DNA of 64,000 nt from Salinigranum rubrum (GCF_002906575.1 NZ_CP026309.1:4186564-4250563); one strand, 5' to 3'; shown: positions 25,981 through 35,191, counted from the first letter of the stretch. Notes: a model not told the origin generated them from the letters alone. Numbers and translations: made by a program.

Positions 25981-26801
25981 CGGCGAGAGAAATCGACCTC
26001 GACGCGGCGTTGACGGCAGTGGAGGCGGACCAGCCACTGGTGAACGCCCTGACGAACGAGGTGACGGTCAATCAGGTGGCGAACGTGATTCTCCACTGGG
26101 GCGCGTTGCCGGTGATGTCCGACGACACCCGGGAGGTCGCCGACATGGTGAGCATCGCCGACGCCCTCCTGTTGAACATGGGGACCGTGAGCGAACGCGG
26201 CGAGGAGGCGATGGTCACGGCCGGCGAGGCGGCGAACGACCACGGCGTTCCGGTCGTCGTCGACCCCGTCGGCGTCGGTGCCACGCCGACGCGGTCACGG
26301 GTCGCCGAACGACTCGTCACCGAACTCGACGTCGCCGTCGTGAAGGGGAACTACGGCGAGGTGACGGCGCTCGTCGGCGACGACGCCGAGGTGCGCGGCG
26401 TCGAATCGGTGGGCGAGTACGCCGACATCGCCGAGACGGCCATCGCGTGCGCCCGAAAGGTCGACGCCGTCGTCGTCGCCTCCGGTGAGGTCGACATCGT
26501 CGCGACGGCCGACGCCGCCTTCGAGGTCGACGCGGGGCACCCGATGATGGGGCAGGTCGTCGGAACGGGCTGTATGCTCGGCGGGACGCTGGCGGCGTTC
26601 GCCGCGGCCCTCCCGAACGAGGAGGCCGCGCTCGCCGGGACCGCCGCGTTCGGTCTCGCCGGGGAACTCGCGGCCGACGGCGCGTTCGGCGAGTACTTCG
26701 GGCCGGCGAGCTACGAGACGGCGTTTCTGGACGCCGTCGCGGGACTCTCGGAAGCTGACCTCCCGGACGCGACAGGTCGAATCGACCAGGTCGTCGAGTA
26801 A
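25977..26801 (+). CDS. thiM: Hydroxyethylthiazole kinase
   Basis: ThiM phosphorylates hydroxyethylthiazole for the ThiE reaction, a salvage route. The 274-residue ribokinase-fold protein has NALTNEVTVNQVANVILHWGALPVMSDD (from about residue 23), the VVDPVGVGATPTRS segment, KGNYGEV and the anion-hole motif QVVGTGCMLGGTLAAF with the conserved Cys. It overlaps thiE by 4 bases, so both are co-translated. A strong inverted-repeat region follows its stop. Confidence 0.94.
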   Translation: MTAREIDLDAALTAVEADQPLVNALTNEVTVNQVANVILHWGALPVMSDDTREVADMVSIADALLLNMGTVSERGEEAMVTAGEAANDHGVPVVVDPVGVGATPTRSRVAERLVTELDVAVVKGNYGEVTALVGDDAEVRGVESVGEYADIAETAIACARKVDAVVVASGEVDIVATADAAFEVDAGHPMMGQVVGTGCMLGGTLAAFAAALPNEEAALAGTAAFGLAGELAADGAFGEYFGPASYETAFLDAVAGLSEADLPDATGRIDQVVE

Positions 26802-26880
26802 CCGACCACGAGGCGGGGCGGTCGTCGAGCACACCGACCGGCGGAGAGCGGCCGAAGACCGCGAACCGCCGGGGGTTTTT

Positions 26881-26957
26881 GACCCACCTTTTTGCGAGGT
26901 GGGTCCCCGCAGGCCGCCGGAGGCGGCCGAGGAGACCCGCCGACGTAAAAAGGTGGG
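26881..26957. repeat. Overlapping inverted repeats between thiM and the P450 gene
   Basis: Three stems are visible. GACCCACC (26881-26888) pairs with GGTGGGTC (26898-26905) around a T-rich loop; GGCCGCC (26912-26918) pairs with GGCGGCC (26922-26928); and CCCACCTTTTT (26883-26893) pairs with AAAAAGGTGGG (26947-26957). The first and third cannot form together because they share the same left arm, so the RNA could switch between a local hairpin and a longer one. It may simply be the thiM terminator or lie in the P450 leader. Confidence 0.5.
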
Positions 26958-26995
26958 GCCGAACGCTTCATGTCTCTCCAGTCGAAGGAGGGGTA

Positions 26996-28333
26996 ATGAG
27001 CACCGAACCGCCCGGTCCGAAGGGGGTGCCACTCATCGGGAACAGCGGCCAGTACGCGAAGAACCCGTTCGAGTTCATCACGGCGGTCGAAGAGGCGTAC
27101 GGCGACGTCGCCCACTTCGAACTCGGCCCCATCGACACGTACATGATCACGAACCCCGCGGACATCGAGCGGGTGCTCGTGACCGACGACGCCAAGTACC
27201 GGAAACCGAAGTTCCAGGACGACGCCATCGGCGACCTGCTCGGCGATGGACTCCTCATGAGCGAGGGGGAGACGTGGCGGACACAACGCGAGTTGGCGCA
27301 GCCGTCGTTCCTGATGTCGCGACTTTCCGGCCTGTCGGATCTGATGGTCGACTACACCGAGGAGATGCTCGCGGACTGGCGCGAGGGAGGGGTGATCAAC
27401 GTCCACCTGGAGATGGCCCGGCTGACGGTGAAGATCATCGTCGAGGCGATGTTCGGGGCGACCATCGACGACGACCGAGTCAGGACGGTACAGGAGAACC
27501 TCGAACCGCTCGGGTCGCGCTTCGAGCCGAACCCGTTCCGCTTTGCCATCCCCGACTGGGCGCCCACCCGCGAGAACCGCGAGTACAAGAAGGCGCTGTC
27601 GACCATCGAGGAGGTCGTCTGGGACCTCATCGACGAGCGGGAGGGGACCCAGTACGGGGACGGAGAGGAGCCGATGGACCTCCTCTCGGTCCTCCTGCGC
27701 GCCCGCGACCGGGGCGAGCAGACGGACGAGAACCTCCGCGACGAGATGGTGACGATGCTGCTCGCGGGCCACGACACGACGGCGCTCACCCTCACGTACA
27801 CCTGGTACCTGCTCTCACAGCACCCCGAGGTCGAATCGCGCGTCCACGACGAACTCGACGGGCTTCTGGAGGGACAGCGCCCGACGTTCGCCGACGTTCG
27901 GGCGATGGAGTACACCGAAGCCGTTCTGAACGAGGCGATGCGGCTCTATCCCCCCGTATACACCATCTTCCGCGAACCGCAGGTCGACGTGCGACTGGGA
28001 GGGTATCGCGTTCCCGCGGGGAGCGCGGTCATGCTCTCGCAGTGGGCCGTCCACCGCTCGTCGCGGTACTGGGACGCGCCCCTGGAGTTCGACCCCGACC
28101 GCTGGCTGGACGAACGGGCCGACGCGAGACACCGGTTCGCGTACTTCCCGTTCGGCGGGGGTCCCCGCTTCTGCATCGGCAAACAGCTCTCGCTGCTCGA
28201 AGCGCGACTCATCATGGGGACCGTCTGCCAGCAGTACCGCCTCGAATACACCCGCGACGAGCCGTTCGACCTCCGCGGGTCGCTGACGATGCACCCTCGG
28301 CAGCCGATGGAGATGCGGCTGGTCGAACGGTAA
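26996..28333 (+). CDS. Cytochrome P450
   Basis: A 445-residue P450 monooxygenase, soluble (no N-terminal membrane anchor). The I-helix motif is LLAGHDTTALTLTY, the K-helix ExxR is in LNEAMRLYPPV, and the haem-binding loop is PFGGGPRFCIG with the axial ligand Cys393. The PPGPKGVPLIGN start resembles class II-like enzymes. A GGAGGGG ribosome binding site 4-10 bases before the ATG supports this start. The substrate is not predictable, and no ferredoxin or reductase gene is adjacent; the 2Fe-2S ferredoxin at 8035 is one possible electron donor. Confidence 0.92.
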   Translation: MSTEPPGPKGVPLIGNSGQYAKNPFEFITAVEEAYGDVAHFELGPIDTYMITNPADIERVLVTDDAKYRKPKFQDDAIGDLLGDGLLMSEGETWRTQRELAQPSFLMSRLSGLSDLMVDYTEEMLADWREGGVINVHLEMARLTVKIIVEAMFGATIDDDRVRTVQENLEPLGSRFEPNPFRFAIPDWAPTRENREYKKALSTIEEVVWDLIDEREGTQYGDGEEPMDLLSVLLRARDRGEQTDENLRDEMVTMLLAGHDTTALTLTYTWYLLSQHPEVESRVHDELDGLLEGQRPTFADVRAMEYTEAVLNEAMRLYPPVYTIFREPQVDVRLGGYRVPAGSAVMLSQWAVHRSSRYWDAPLEFDPDRWLDERADARHRFAYFPFGGGPRFCIGKQLSLLEARLIMGTVCQQYRLEYTRDEPFDLRGSLTMHPRQPMEMRLVER

Positions 28334-28370
28334 CGGGAGCGCCCTCTCTGTCCTCATCGGCTCCGACACC

Positions 28371-28993
28371 GTGACCCGCCTCACCGCGCTCGTCCACGGT
28401 GTCGTCCTCGCCGTTGGACTCATCGTCGCACTCGGCCCGCAGAACGTCTTCGTCTTTCAGCAAGGGGCCACCCAGCCGCGCTTTCGCCGGGCGCTCCCGA
28501 CAGTCGTCACCGCGTCGCTGTCGGACACGCTCCTCGTCTCGCTCGCGGTGTTTGGCGTCTCCGTCGCCGTTCTCGGGAACGCGTGGCTTCAGCAGGGGTT
28601 GTTCGGAATCGGCGCGGTGTTTCTCGTCTACGTCGGCTGGCAGGTGTACCGGAGTCCGGCGCTCTCCGTTTCGGGCGGCGAGGCGCTCTCCCCCGGAGGC
28701 AGGTCGGCTTCACCGCCGCCGTCTCGCTCTTCAACCCCCACGCGATTCTCGACACCGTCGGCGTCATCGGGACGAGCGCGCTCGCGTACGAGGGCGAGCA
28801 GCGGTGGGTGTTCGCCGGGAGCGTCGTCACCGTCTCGTGGCTCTGGTTCGTCTCGCTCGCCGCGAGCGGGCGACTGCTCGGTCGTACCGAATCGGACGCC
28901 GCGGACGCGGTGCTCGGCAAACTCGATGCGGCCGCCGCGCTCGTCATCTGGGGCGTCGCGGGCTACATGGCCTATCGATTCCTCACCCTCTAG
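28371..28993 (+). CDS. LysE-family amino acid exporter (frameshifted in this sequence)
   Basis: An inner-membrane exporter of basic amino acids or related solutes. The N-terminal part has the LysE signature LIVALGPQNVFVFQQGA and about three helices; the rest (VGFTAAVSLFNPHAILDTVGVIGTSAL and later helices) is in another frame. Adding one C to the five-C run at 28690-28694 gives an intact 207-residue protein of normal length. The start is a GTG 38 bases after the P450 stop. Its end overlaps the convergent 2H phosphoesterase gene by 4 bases. The position near arginine genes is not close enough to imply an arginine export link. Confidence 0.82.
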
Positions 28994-29514
28994 GCCGGCA
29001 ACGACACCCGCGCGGCCGTCTCCCGACTCGCGGCGTCGTAGACGACGAGTTCGGAGACGGTCCAGGTCAGGGGTTCGACCCGCGCCGAGAGGTCGGCGAG
29101 TACGTCGGCGTCGAACCTCCCGCCGCGGCCGAGCGTCACGTGCGGGGTGTAGTCGTCGCCCTCCAGCCCCTCGACGGCTCCGAACGCGTCGACGAGTCGG
29201 TCGTGCAGCGCGGAGAGTCCGGGGCTCTCGACCGCGAGGTAGACGACCGGTCCCGGCCCTCGTGGCGGGTTCTCGAAGACGTCGACGCCGGTTACGCTCG
29301 TCTCGAACGCCGGCTGTCCCCGGAGGACCGTCCGGAGTCGCTCACGGAGTCTGGGGAGCACCACGTGCCGTTCCTCGTGCGCGTCCTCGAACCGCTTGAC
29401 GACGAGCGAGTGTCGGTCGCGGAAGCGGGTGACGCCCGCGCCGGACAGGGCGGGGCGGAGCTCCGCCGCCTCCCGCGAGACGACGCCGGGAACGGGGACG
29501 TTGAGACTGAACAC
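28990..29514 (-). CDS. 2'-5' RNA ligase-like (2H phosphoesterase) protein
   Basis: A 174-residue protein with the overall layout of 2H phosphoesterases. The second H-x-T motif is clear in YTPHVTLGRGG; the first is less certain, the best candidate being HSLVVKRF with Ser in place of Thr. Such enzymes act on cyclic or 2'-5' phosphate bonds in RNA or nucleotides. The start was set at a GTG (VFSLNVPVPGVVSREA) because the strand upstream has no conserved sequence. It is convergent with the LysE exporter. Confidence 0.65.
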   Translation of the reverse strand: MFSLNVPVPGVVSREAAELRPALSGAGVTRFRDRHSLVVKRFEDAHEERHVVLPRLRERLRTVLRGQPAFETSVTGVDVFENPPRGPGPVVYLAVESPGLSALHDRLVDAFGAVEGLEGDDYTPHVTLGRGGRFDADVLADLSARVEPLTWTVSELVVYDAASRETAARVSLPA

Positions 29515-29582
29515 GGTCGACACTGGTCGGGGAGTCGCTTCAGTGTCTCGTCTCGGAGGTGGGCCGGCGGGCGTCCGAGCGG

Positions 29583-29762
29583 TCAGAGATAGTCGAGGAA
29601 CCAGAGGACGATGACGACGACGATGACGACACCGACGAGGGGACCGAGCAACGCGGTGAACAGCCCGACGACCTCGCCCACGATTTCGAGGACGAGCCAG
29701 ACCACCACGAGCACGAGAACGAGCTTCAGCAGGTCTTCGACGTCGATGGATGCGCGTGTCAT
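29583..29762 (-). CDS. Small haloarchaeal membrane protein (DUF7554-like)
   Basis: A 59-residue protein: a short polar start (MTRASIDVEDLLK) and two hydrophobic helices (about residues 14-30 and 36-57). I recall a similar haloarchaeal family numbered DUF7554 but its role is unknown. The ATG was preferred to a TTG one codon earlier. It lies 68 bases before the 2H phosphoesterase gene on the same strand and is divergent from the SPFH gene. Confidence 0.65.
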   Translation of the reverse strand: MTRASIDVEDLLKLVLVLVVVWLVLEIVGEVVGLFTALLGPLVGVVIVVVIVLWFLDYL

Positions 29763-29893
29763 CAACGAGAGGGAGGAGAGAACGGTACGAGTGTCTTGTG
29801 CATCGTGTGGTCCCGCTCACCCCTCACGGCGTCCGTCTCGTTCGTCGCGTCGTCCACGTCAACCCTTATCACGACCACGCCCCTAGGTCCGGT

Positions 29894-31063
29894 ATGAGCT
29901 TCTTCCGCTGGCTCGGCCGGACGGTCGGCCGACTCACCTCCGGAGAGTCGCCCGACACCGTCTACGAACGCGGCGGGCTCTCCAGCGCGCTCAAGACGGG
30001 AGTGGTCGCCGCGGTCCTCGTCGGGCTCGCCCTCCTCGTGGTCCCGATCACGCCCGTGACGGTCATCGGGCTGGCCGTGTTGGCGCTCGCCGTCTCGGCC
30101 GTGTACAGCGCCGTCGAGATCGTCGAGGCGTACGAGACCCGCGCGCTCACCGTCTTCGGCGAGTACCAGGGCCTTCTCGGACCCGGCCTGAACTTCGTCC
30201 CGCCGTTCGTCTCGCGGACGTACGCGTTCGACATGCGGACCCAGACGTTCGACGTCCCCTCACAGGAGGCCATCACCGAGGACAACTCGCCCGTCACGGC
30301 CGACGCGGTGGTGTACATCAGGGTGATGGACGCCGAGCGCGCCTTCCTCGAAGTCGACGACTACCGGCGGGCCGTCTCGCTGCTCGCGCAGACGACGCTT
30401 CGGGCGGCGCTGGGCGATATGGAACTCGACCAGACGCTCTCTCGGCGCGACCAGATCAACAGTCGAATTCGAAGAGAGCTGGACGAACCCACCGACCGGT
30501 GGGGTATCCGCGTCGAGTCGGTGGAGGTGCGCGAGGTGACCCCGAGCGCCGACGTGGTGAACGCGATGGAAGAACAGACCTCCGCCGAGCGACACCGCCG
30601 TGCCATGATCCTCGAAGCGCAGGGCGAGCGCCGGAGCGCCATCGAGCGTGCGGAGGGGGAGAAACAGGCGGCCATCATCGAGTCCCACGGGAAGAAACAG
30701 GCGGCGGTCCTCGAAGCACAGGGTGACGCCGTCGCGACCGTCCTCCAGGCCAGAGCGGCGGAGTCGATGGGCGAGCGCGCCATCGTCGACAAGGGGATGG
30801 AGACGCTGGCGAGAATCGGCCAGGCGCCGTCGACGACGTACGTCCTCCCGCAGGAACTCACCTCGCTCCTCGGGAGATACGGCCGGCAGTTGACCGGGAG
30901 CGACGTTCAGGAATCCGCCGGCCTCGAAAGCAGGGAGTTCGACGCCGAGACGCGCGAACTGCTCGACCTCGACAGCGTGGACGAACTCGTCGCGGAGGCG
31001 GCGGACGTGACGAACGGGAGTCGGGAAGAAGTGGAGTTCGAGTACGAGGAAGCCGAGAACTGA
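29894..31063 (+). CDS. SPFH/stomatin-family membrane protein
   Basis: A 389-residue protein: two N-terminal hydrophobic segments (about residues 35-80), then an SPFH/band 7 domain (about 85-250; YETRALTVFGEYQGLLGPGLNFVPPF begins it at residue 81), a charged helical coil rich in Ala, Glu and Gln (250-310) and an acidic C-terminal tail. Family members assemble into membrane scaffolds and often work with NfeD-type partners or proteases; no such partner gene is adjacent here. A TATA-like CCCTTATCAC about 27 bases before the ATG suggests a leaderless single-gene transcript. Confidence 0.85.
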   Translation: MSFFRWLGRTVGRLTSGESPDTVYERGGLSSALKTGVVAAVLVGLALLVVPITPVTVIGLAVLALAVSAVYSAVEIVEAYETRALTVFGEYQGLLGPGLNFVPPFVSRTYAFDMRTQTFDVPSQEAITEDNSPVTADAVVYIRVMDAERAFLEVDDYRRAVSLLAQTTLRAALGDMELDQTLSRRDQINSRIRRELDEPTDRWGIRVESVEVREVTPSADVVNAMEEQTSAERHRRAMILEAQGERRSAIERAEGEKQAAIIESHGKKQAAVLEAQGDAVATVLQARAAESMGERAIVDKGMETLARIGQAPSTTYVLPQELTSLLGRYGRQLTGSDVQESAGLESREFDAETRELLDLDSVDELVAEAADVTNGSREEVEFEYEEAEN

Positions 31064-31249
31064 GGAGGACGAGCCCGCGGTTTCACCGCATCCGTGTGTC
31101 CTGTGCAGCCTCCGTGCTGGACGTCTAGTTCCGACAGCGGGTCCTCACAGACCGAGTCACACCCCACTCGTACCGTTGGATCTCGCCCGTACCGAGTCAC
31201 ACGGTACCGACCGACGGAGATTTATATCGGGTCGGTGGCTAGGAGGGGC

Positions 31250-31740
31250 ATGGAGGTGCGTGACGCCGTCGAAGCGGACGCCGAAGCCCTGGCGGCCATC
31301 GTCGACGCGCCGGCGGACGTGATGCGCAACGTCGTCCACGACCGGACGGTGCGCGTCGCGGTTCGACAGAACGACCCCGGGCCGAACGCCGATGTCGAGA
31401 TGGACACCGGCGTCGACGTCGAGAACGGGAGCGACGCCGAGCGGGGGACGGAGCAGGAACGAAAGACCGGACGGCCGAGAGCGTCCTCGGGTTCGTCAGT
31501 TTCGACGCGCGCGAGGACACGGTGTACGTGACGCAGTTCGGGGGGACCGCCGAGGCCTGCGAACGGCTCATCGGCGAGCCCATCCGTTTCGCGACGAACG
31601 AGCGGATGAGCGTCGAACTCATCGTCGAGGCGACGGACGAAACGATCACGTCGGTCGCCGAGAGCGCCGGGTTCGACGCGGAGGGACGCGGCCCGAGCTT
31701 CGGGGGACGGAAGACGGTCAAATACCGGCTCGATCCGTAG
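31250..31740 (+). CDS. GNAT-like acetyltransferase (frameshifted in this sequence)
   Basis: The first half (MEVRDAVEADAEALAAIVDAPADVMRNVVHDRTVRVAV) resembles the N terminus of GNAT acetyltransferases. The second half (VLGFVSFDAREDTVYVTQFGGT...) looks like its core strand and helix, but lies in another frame. Adding one base in the G-rich run near 31443-31447 joins them into 163 residues; the exact spot is not certain. A TATA-like TTTATATCGG (31221-31230) sits at leaderless spacing and an AGGAGGGG precedes the ATG. It ends 8 bases from the DP1 gene, which is convergent. Confidence 0.65.
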
Positions 31741-31748
31741 GAGCGGCC

Positions 31749-33314
31749 TCAGGTGAACTTCCGGAGCGTCAGGTTCAGCGTGTCGAGGTCGACGATGGGG
31801 GCGAACCCGACGTCCGGGTCGATGTTGACCGACTTCTGGAACGCGGTCTGTGCCTGCCAGCAGCCCGAGTTCACGGCGAGGACGTTGTGGTACTTCCCGT
31901 ATCCCAGCTTGTGGACGTGGCCCGTGTGGAAGATGTCGGGGACGGTATCGATGGTGAGGTAGTCCTTCTCCTCGGGAGCGAGACGCATTCGCCCACCGAA
32001 CTGCGGGGCGACGTGGCGCTTCTTCAGGAGCTGATACATCGCCAGGTGGGGGTTGTCGTAGCTCGCTTTCTCCTCGGGGAGTTCGGCGATGACCTCGTCG
32101 AGCGAGACGCCGTGGTACATCAGGACCGAGACGCCCTCGACGGTGACGGTCGAGGGGTTGCCCGTGATGCGCGCGTCGTGAGCGGACATGATCTCGCGGA
32201 GGTTCTCGTCGAACGCCGGCTGTGGTTCGGCGAGGCGAACCGCGTCGTGGTTCCCCGGGATCATCACGATCTCCATGTCGCCGGGTACCTCCTTGAGGTG
32301 CTCCGCGAACTGCTCGTACTGCTCGTAGATGTCGATGATGCTCAGTTCGTCGTCCTGGTTCGGGTAGACCCCGACCCCCTCGACCATGTCGCCGGCGATG
32401 AGGAGGTACTCGACGTGGTCGGCCTCCTCGGTGTGGAGCCAGTCGGCAAAGGCCGACCACGCGTCGGCGACGAACTCCTGGCTCCCGACGTGGACGTCGG
32501 AGATGAGCGCCGCCTGGACGTGGCGGTCGGCGGTCGAGGGTCGGTAGGTGCGGGGAACGTCGGGGAAGTAGAGGTCGTCGACGAACAGGATGCCGGCGTC
32601 GTCCGCGAGCGTCCCCGACACCGCGACGCACTCGTCGAGGAGGAGTTCCTCCACCAGAGAAGCGATGTCCTTGTCCTTCATCACGAGACACGGGAAGACG
32701 CCGGTGGTGTCCTCCAGTTCGACGAGCCAGTGGCCCGACGCCGTCGAGCGGATGTCGTTGACGAGGCCGATCATCTCCGCGTCGCTCCGTCCCGGCATGT
32801 CCTGGATGGCCGTCGCGGGACGGTGGTTGACGCGCCCGCGCAACTGCTTCGAGAGCCGCTCGTATCGGTCCCGGAAGATGGCGACGAAGTCGTCGTACTC
32901 CCCGGTCCCGGTCGACCGGTCCGTGATGTCGCCGTCGATGGCGACCGACTGAAGCGTCGTGTCCCTGTTTCGGGGGCGAACAGACCCCTTCGTTTCAACT
33001 GGAATGTCGCTCGAAGAGTGCGCCTCTTTCACCTGGTTTCCACTCGAAACGGAGGGGTCCAGAGCGGACGCCTCCGAGGAAGGCTCGTTCCCGACGCCGG
33101 GTGGGTCGGGTGCGGGGGTCGTCTCGGCGTCGAGGACGGCACGGACGTGGTCGGTCGTGATCCGCAGGGCACCGTCGGGCGCGCGTTCGACGGCGTGTTC
33201 GAGCACCCGGGCGGGGTCGTCCGCGCCCGCGATGAGCGTGACCGCCTCCCGTTCGGCGTTGTAGCCGTGTCGAGCGAGTTCGCGGACGATGCGTGTCGTC
33301 GTCTCCAGCGGCAC
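31749..33314 (-). CDS. DNA polymerase D small (exonuclease) subunit DP1
   Basis: DP1 is the small subunit of the euryarchaeal replicative polymerase D. It carries a Mre11-like 3'-5' exonuclease and binds the catalytic DP2 subunit. The 521-residue protein has the phosphoesterase motifs DVHVGS, GDMVEGVGV, PGNHDAVR, YHGVSLDEVI and GHVHKLGYGK in order, after an OB-like region (about 150-260) and a small N-terminal helical domain (1-60). The start is a GTG (VPLETTTRIVREL). The linker (about residues 65-150) is poorly conserved and its DNA contains two ORB sequences. Divergent from sec11b, near orc1, as in Haloferax. Confidence 0.93.
   Translation of the reverse strand: MPLETTTRIVRELARHGYNAEREAVTLIAGADDPARVLEHAVERAPDGALRITTDHVRAVLDAETTPAPDPPGVGNEPSSEASALDPSVSSGNQVKEAHSSSDIPVETKGSVRPRNRDTTLQSVAIDGDITDRSTGTGEYDDFVAIFRDRYERLSKQLRGRVNHRPATAIQDMPGRSDAEMIGLVNDIRSTASGHWLVELEDTTGVFPCLVMKDKDIASLVEELLLDECVAVSGTLADDAGILFVDDLYFPDVPRTYRPSTADRHVQAALISDVHVGSQEFVADAWSAFADWLHTEEADHVEYLLIAGDMVEGVGVYPNQDDELSIIDIYEQYEQFAEHLKEVPGDMEIVMIPGNHDAVRLAEPQPAFDENLREIMSAHDARITGNPSTVTVEGVSVLMYHGVSLDEVIAELPEEKASYDNPHLAMYQLLKKRHVAPQFGGRMRLAPEEKDYLTIDTVPDIFHTGHVHKLGYGKYHNVLAVNSGCWQAQTAFQKSVNIDPDVGFAPIVDLDTLNLTLRKFT
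32984..33005 (-). promoter_or_regulatory. Origin recognition box inside the DP1 gene (left copy)
   Basis: A perfect core match on the minus strand, reading TTCCAGTTGAAACGAAGGGG. It is in the sequence encoding the unconserved DP1 linker. With the right copy 31 bases away it forms a divergent pair whose G-rich ends point outwards, the same geometry as at the presumed origin. Confidence 0.75.
33037..33058 (+). promoter_or_regulatory. Origin recognition box inside the DP1 gene (right copy)
   Basis: A close match on the plus strand, TTCCACTCGAAACGGAGGGG (one base off the core). It is the right-hand partner of the copy at 32984-33005 and lies within DP1 codons about 86-93. Confidence 0.65.
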
Positions 33315-33953
33315 ACCTGCAGGTGGTGAGGCCGTGAGAAAAGCGTGCCGGACGACGTGTTCGGTTTCGTGAGTGGACGGTGAGTGGACGTCGAGAAGCG
33401 GTCGGCGTGGCTGTGCGCGTCAGGCGCGTAGCCGGAGAAGGAAACGACGACCAGTGAACACCGGACGGGATGTGAACATCGGACGAGATGGCGACTGCGT
33501 GGGACACCGGGAGAGACGGCGGCCGACCGAGCAGCGGGCGGGACAGCGATCACACGGCGTACGGGCGCGGTGAAGCCACGCCCTCCCCAGCCGATTCGTT
33601 CGTTCCCTCGCTCCGCTCGGTCACTCACTCATCCCTCGCGCGTGCCTCACGCGGCGGGACCGCGTGACGTCACGCGCCACCGCACTGTGTCGGCGGCTGG
33701 GGCGCGGGAGTGAGCGACCGGCGGGAGCGAACGGCGCGCGAGGGTCCCGGCCGGGACGAAGCCCGACCGGACCGGCCGGGGTGGGTGAGGCTGCGGCCCC
33801 ACTGCACCCGTGTATCGTGCGGTCGTCGTGCTCGCGAATACACTCACTAAACTACACTCCCCACCCGCAGCCACCACGTCTCTTCCCCGTACCGAACGCG
33901 GGAAACACTGTCAACCCAGAAGGTTGAAATCCGGGGCGGAGGTAAGAGAGGTG
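33315..33953. other. 639-base intergenic region between DP1 and sec11b
   Basis: A divergent region holding no gene I can support. It contains two imperfect 18-base direct repeats around 33455 and 33473 (TGAACACCGGACGGGATG and TGAACATCGGACGAGATG) and an AT-richer stretch (about 33835-33930) likely to carry the sec11b promoter. No clear TATA box was chosen. Confidence 0.5.
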
Positions 33954-35048
33954 ATGACCGCCGATGAGGGCCGCCGGTCCTCGCACGACGACGAATCCCC
34001 GGTCGACGACGCGGTCGCCACCAGCCCCTCCACCCCGTCTTCTGACCCCGACGACGAGTCAACGACACCGTCCAGTGGTCGTGACGGACCGGACGCTGTC
34101 GGCGACGACGCGGACGGCCCGAGCGACGCGGACAGCCCGAACGACGCGGACAGCCCGAACGACGCGGGCAGTCTGAACGACGCGGGCAGTCTGAACGACG
34201 CGGACGTGCCCGACGACAGTGCGCCGAACCCGGTTCCCGGCAGCGAGACGGACGAGCCGTTCGTTCGTCGGCTGTGGACCGCACAGTCGGGGCCGTTGTT
34301 CTTCCTGCGCGAGGTCGGGACGAGTATCGGCGCCGTCGTCCTCGTCGGACTGGTGCTGTTCGGCGTCAGCGGCGTGTGGCCGCCGATGGTCGCCGTCGAG
34401 TCGGGGAGCATGGAGCCGCACATGCACAAGGGTGACCTCGTGTTCATCACCGAGCCCGGTCGGTACACGCCCGACGCGGCGTACGAGGAGACAGGTGTCG
34501 TGACGGCCGAGACGGGAAGCGACATCGACTACCGCACGTTCGGCGGGCCGGGTTCGGTCGTCGTCTACGACGACCCGGGTCGGGGAGGCCCCCCCATCAT
34601 CCACCGCGCGGAGTTCTACGTCGAAGAGGGGGAGAACTGGTACGACCGCGCGGACCCCGAGTTCATCTCCGCCGACAGCTGTGACGAACTCCGCAACTGC
34701 CCCGCCCCGCACGGCGGGTTCATCACGAAGGGCGACGCGAACGGCCGATACGACCAGGTGTCGGGCATCGCCGAACCCGTGAAACCCTCGTGGGTCACGG
34801 GAATCGCGCGGATCCGCATCCCGTATCTGGGCTGGGTTCGACTGGGCCTCTCGGACATCGTCCAGACGGGAGCGTACGGGCTCGTGGAGGTCCGTGTCAC
34901 GGACGAGACGCGACAACTGGCGGTGGAACCAACCGCGACTGACAGGGACCCGATTCCCGGAGAGCGCGAGGCCCGTCAGCGTCTCGAAGCGGACACCGCA
35001 CAGGTCGACGTGGTCGAGGCCCCTCCGCCGAACGCGGCCGCAGCCTGA
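33954..35048 (+). CDS. sec11b: Signal peptidase I (Sec11-type, origin-linked)
   Basis: A membrane serine protease that removes Sec signal peptides. The 364-residue protein has an acidic low-complexity N terminus (1-100), a membrane helix (about 118-140), the catalytic Ser152 in VESGSMEPHMHKGD, His217 in PPIIHRAEF (archaeal and ER-type enzymes use His in place of Lys) and Asp261 in GGFITKGDAN. The N terminus includes five six-residue repeats (NDADSP type) from 18-base DNA units at 34122-34211. I set the start at the ATG at 33954; a GTG one codon upstream is possible. The gene is convergent with orc1, as at Haloferax oriC1. Confidence 0.9.
   Translation: MTADEGRRSSHDDESPVDDAVATSPSTPSSDPDDESTTPSSGRDGPDAVGDDADGPSDADSPNDADSPNDAGSLNDAGSLNDADVPDDSAPNPVPGSETDEPFVRRLWTAQSGPLFFLREVGTSIGAVVLVGLVLFGVSGVWPPMVAVESGSMEPHMHKGDLVFITEPGRYTPDAAYEETGVVTAETGSDIDYRTFGGPGSVVVYDDPGRGGPPIIHRAEFYVEEGENWYDRADPEFISADSCDELRNCPAPHGGFITKGDANGRYDQVSGIAEPVKPSWVTGIARIRIPYLGWVRLGLSDIVQTGAYGLVEVRVTDETRQLAVEPTATDRDPIPGEREARQRLEADTAQVDVVEAPPPNAAAA
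34122..34211 (+). repeat. Five 18-base tandem repeats in sec11b
   Basis: Units beginning AACGACGCGGACAGCCCG repeat five times in register, encoding NDADSP/NDAGSL hexapeptides. They form an acidic linker before the membrane helix and probably expand and contract by slippage. Confidence 0.8.
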
Positions 35049-35080
35049 GTCGGAGAGCACGGAGGTCGGCAGAACCCACC

Positions 35081-35170
35081 GTTTCGGGTGGAGCCGCCGT
35101 TTCCGGTGTGTCCACTGTTTCGGATGAATCGGTTCGTTCGGGAGGAACGGCTGTTTCGGGTGGAACGGGT
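35081..35170. repeat. Degenerate 18-base repeats between sec11b and orc1
   Basis: The core GTTTCGGGTGGA recurs at 35081, 35099, 35117 and 35153, with a weaker copy at 35136, giving an 18-base period over 90 bases. It lies in the convergent gap between sec11b and orc1, where neither gene reads through it. The core resembles the GTTTC-NNN-TGGA part of the ORB, so these could be weak Orc1 sites. Confidence 0.55.
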
Positions 35171-35191
35171 GGAGTCCGATCCTCCCGCCGC

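Noticed and set aside
35081..35170. The 18-base repeats as a coding tail of sec11b
   Set aside because: They follow the sec11b stop in a different frame and no start codon or single-base repair links them to that gene.
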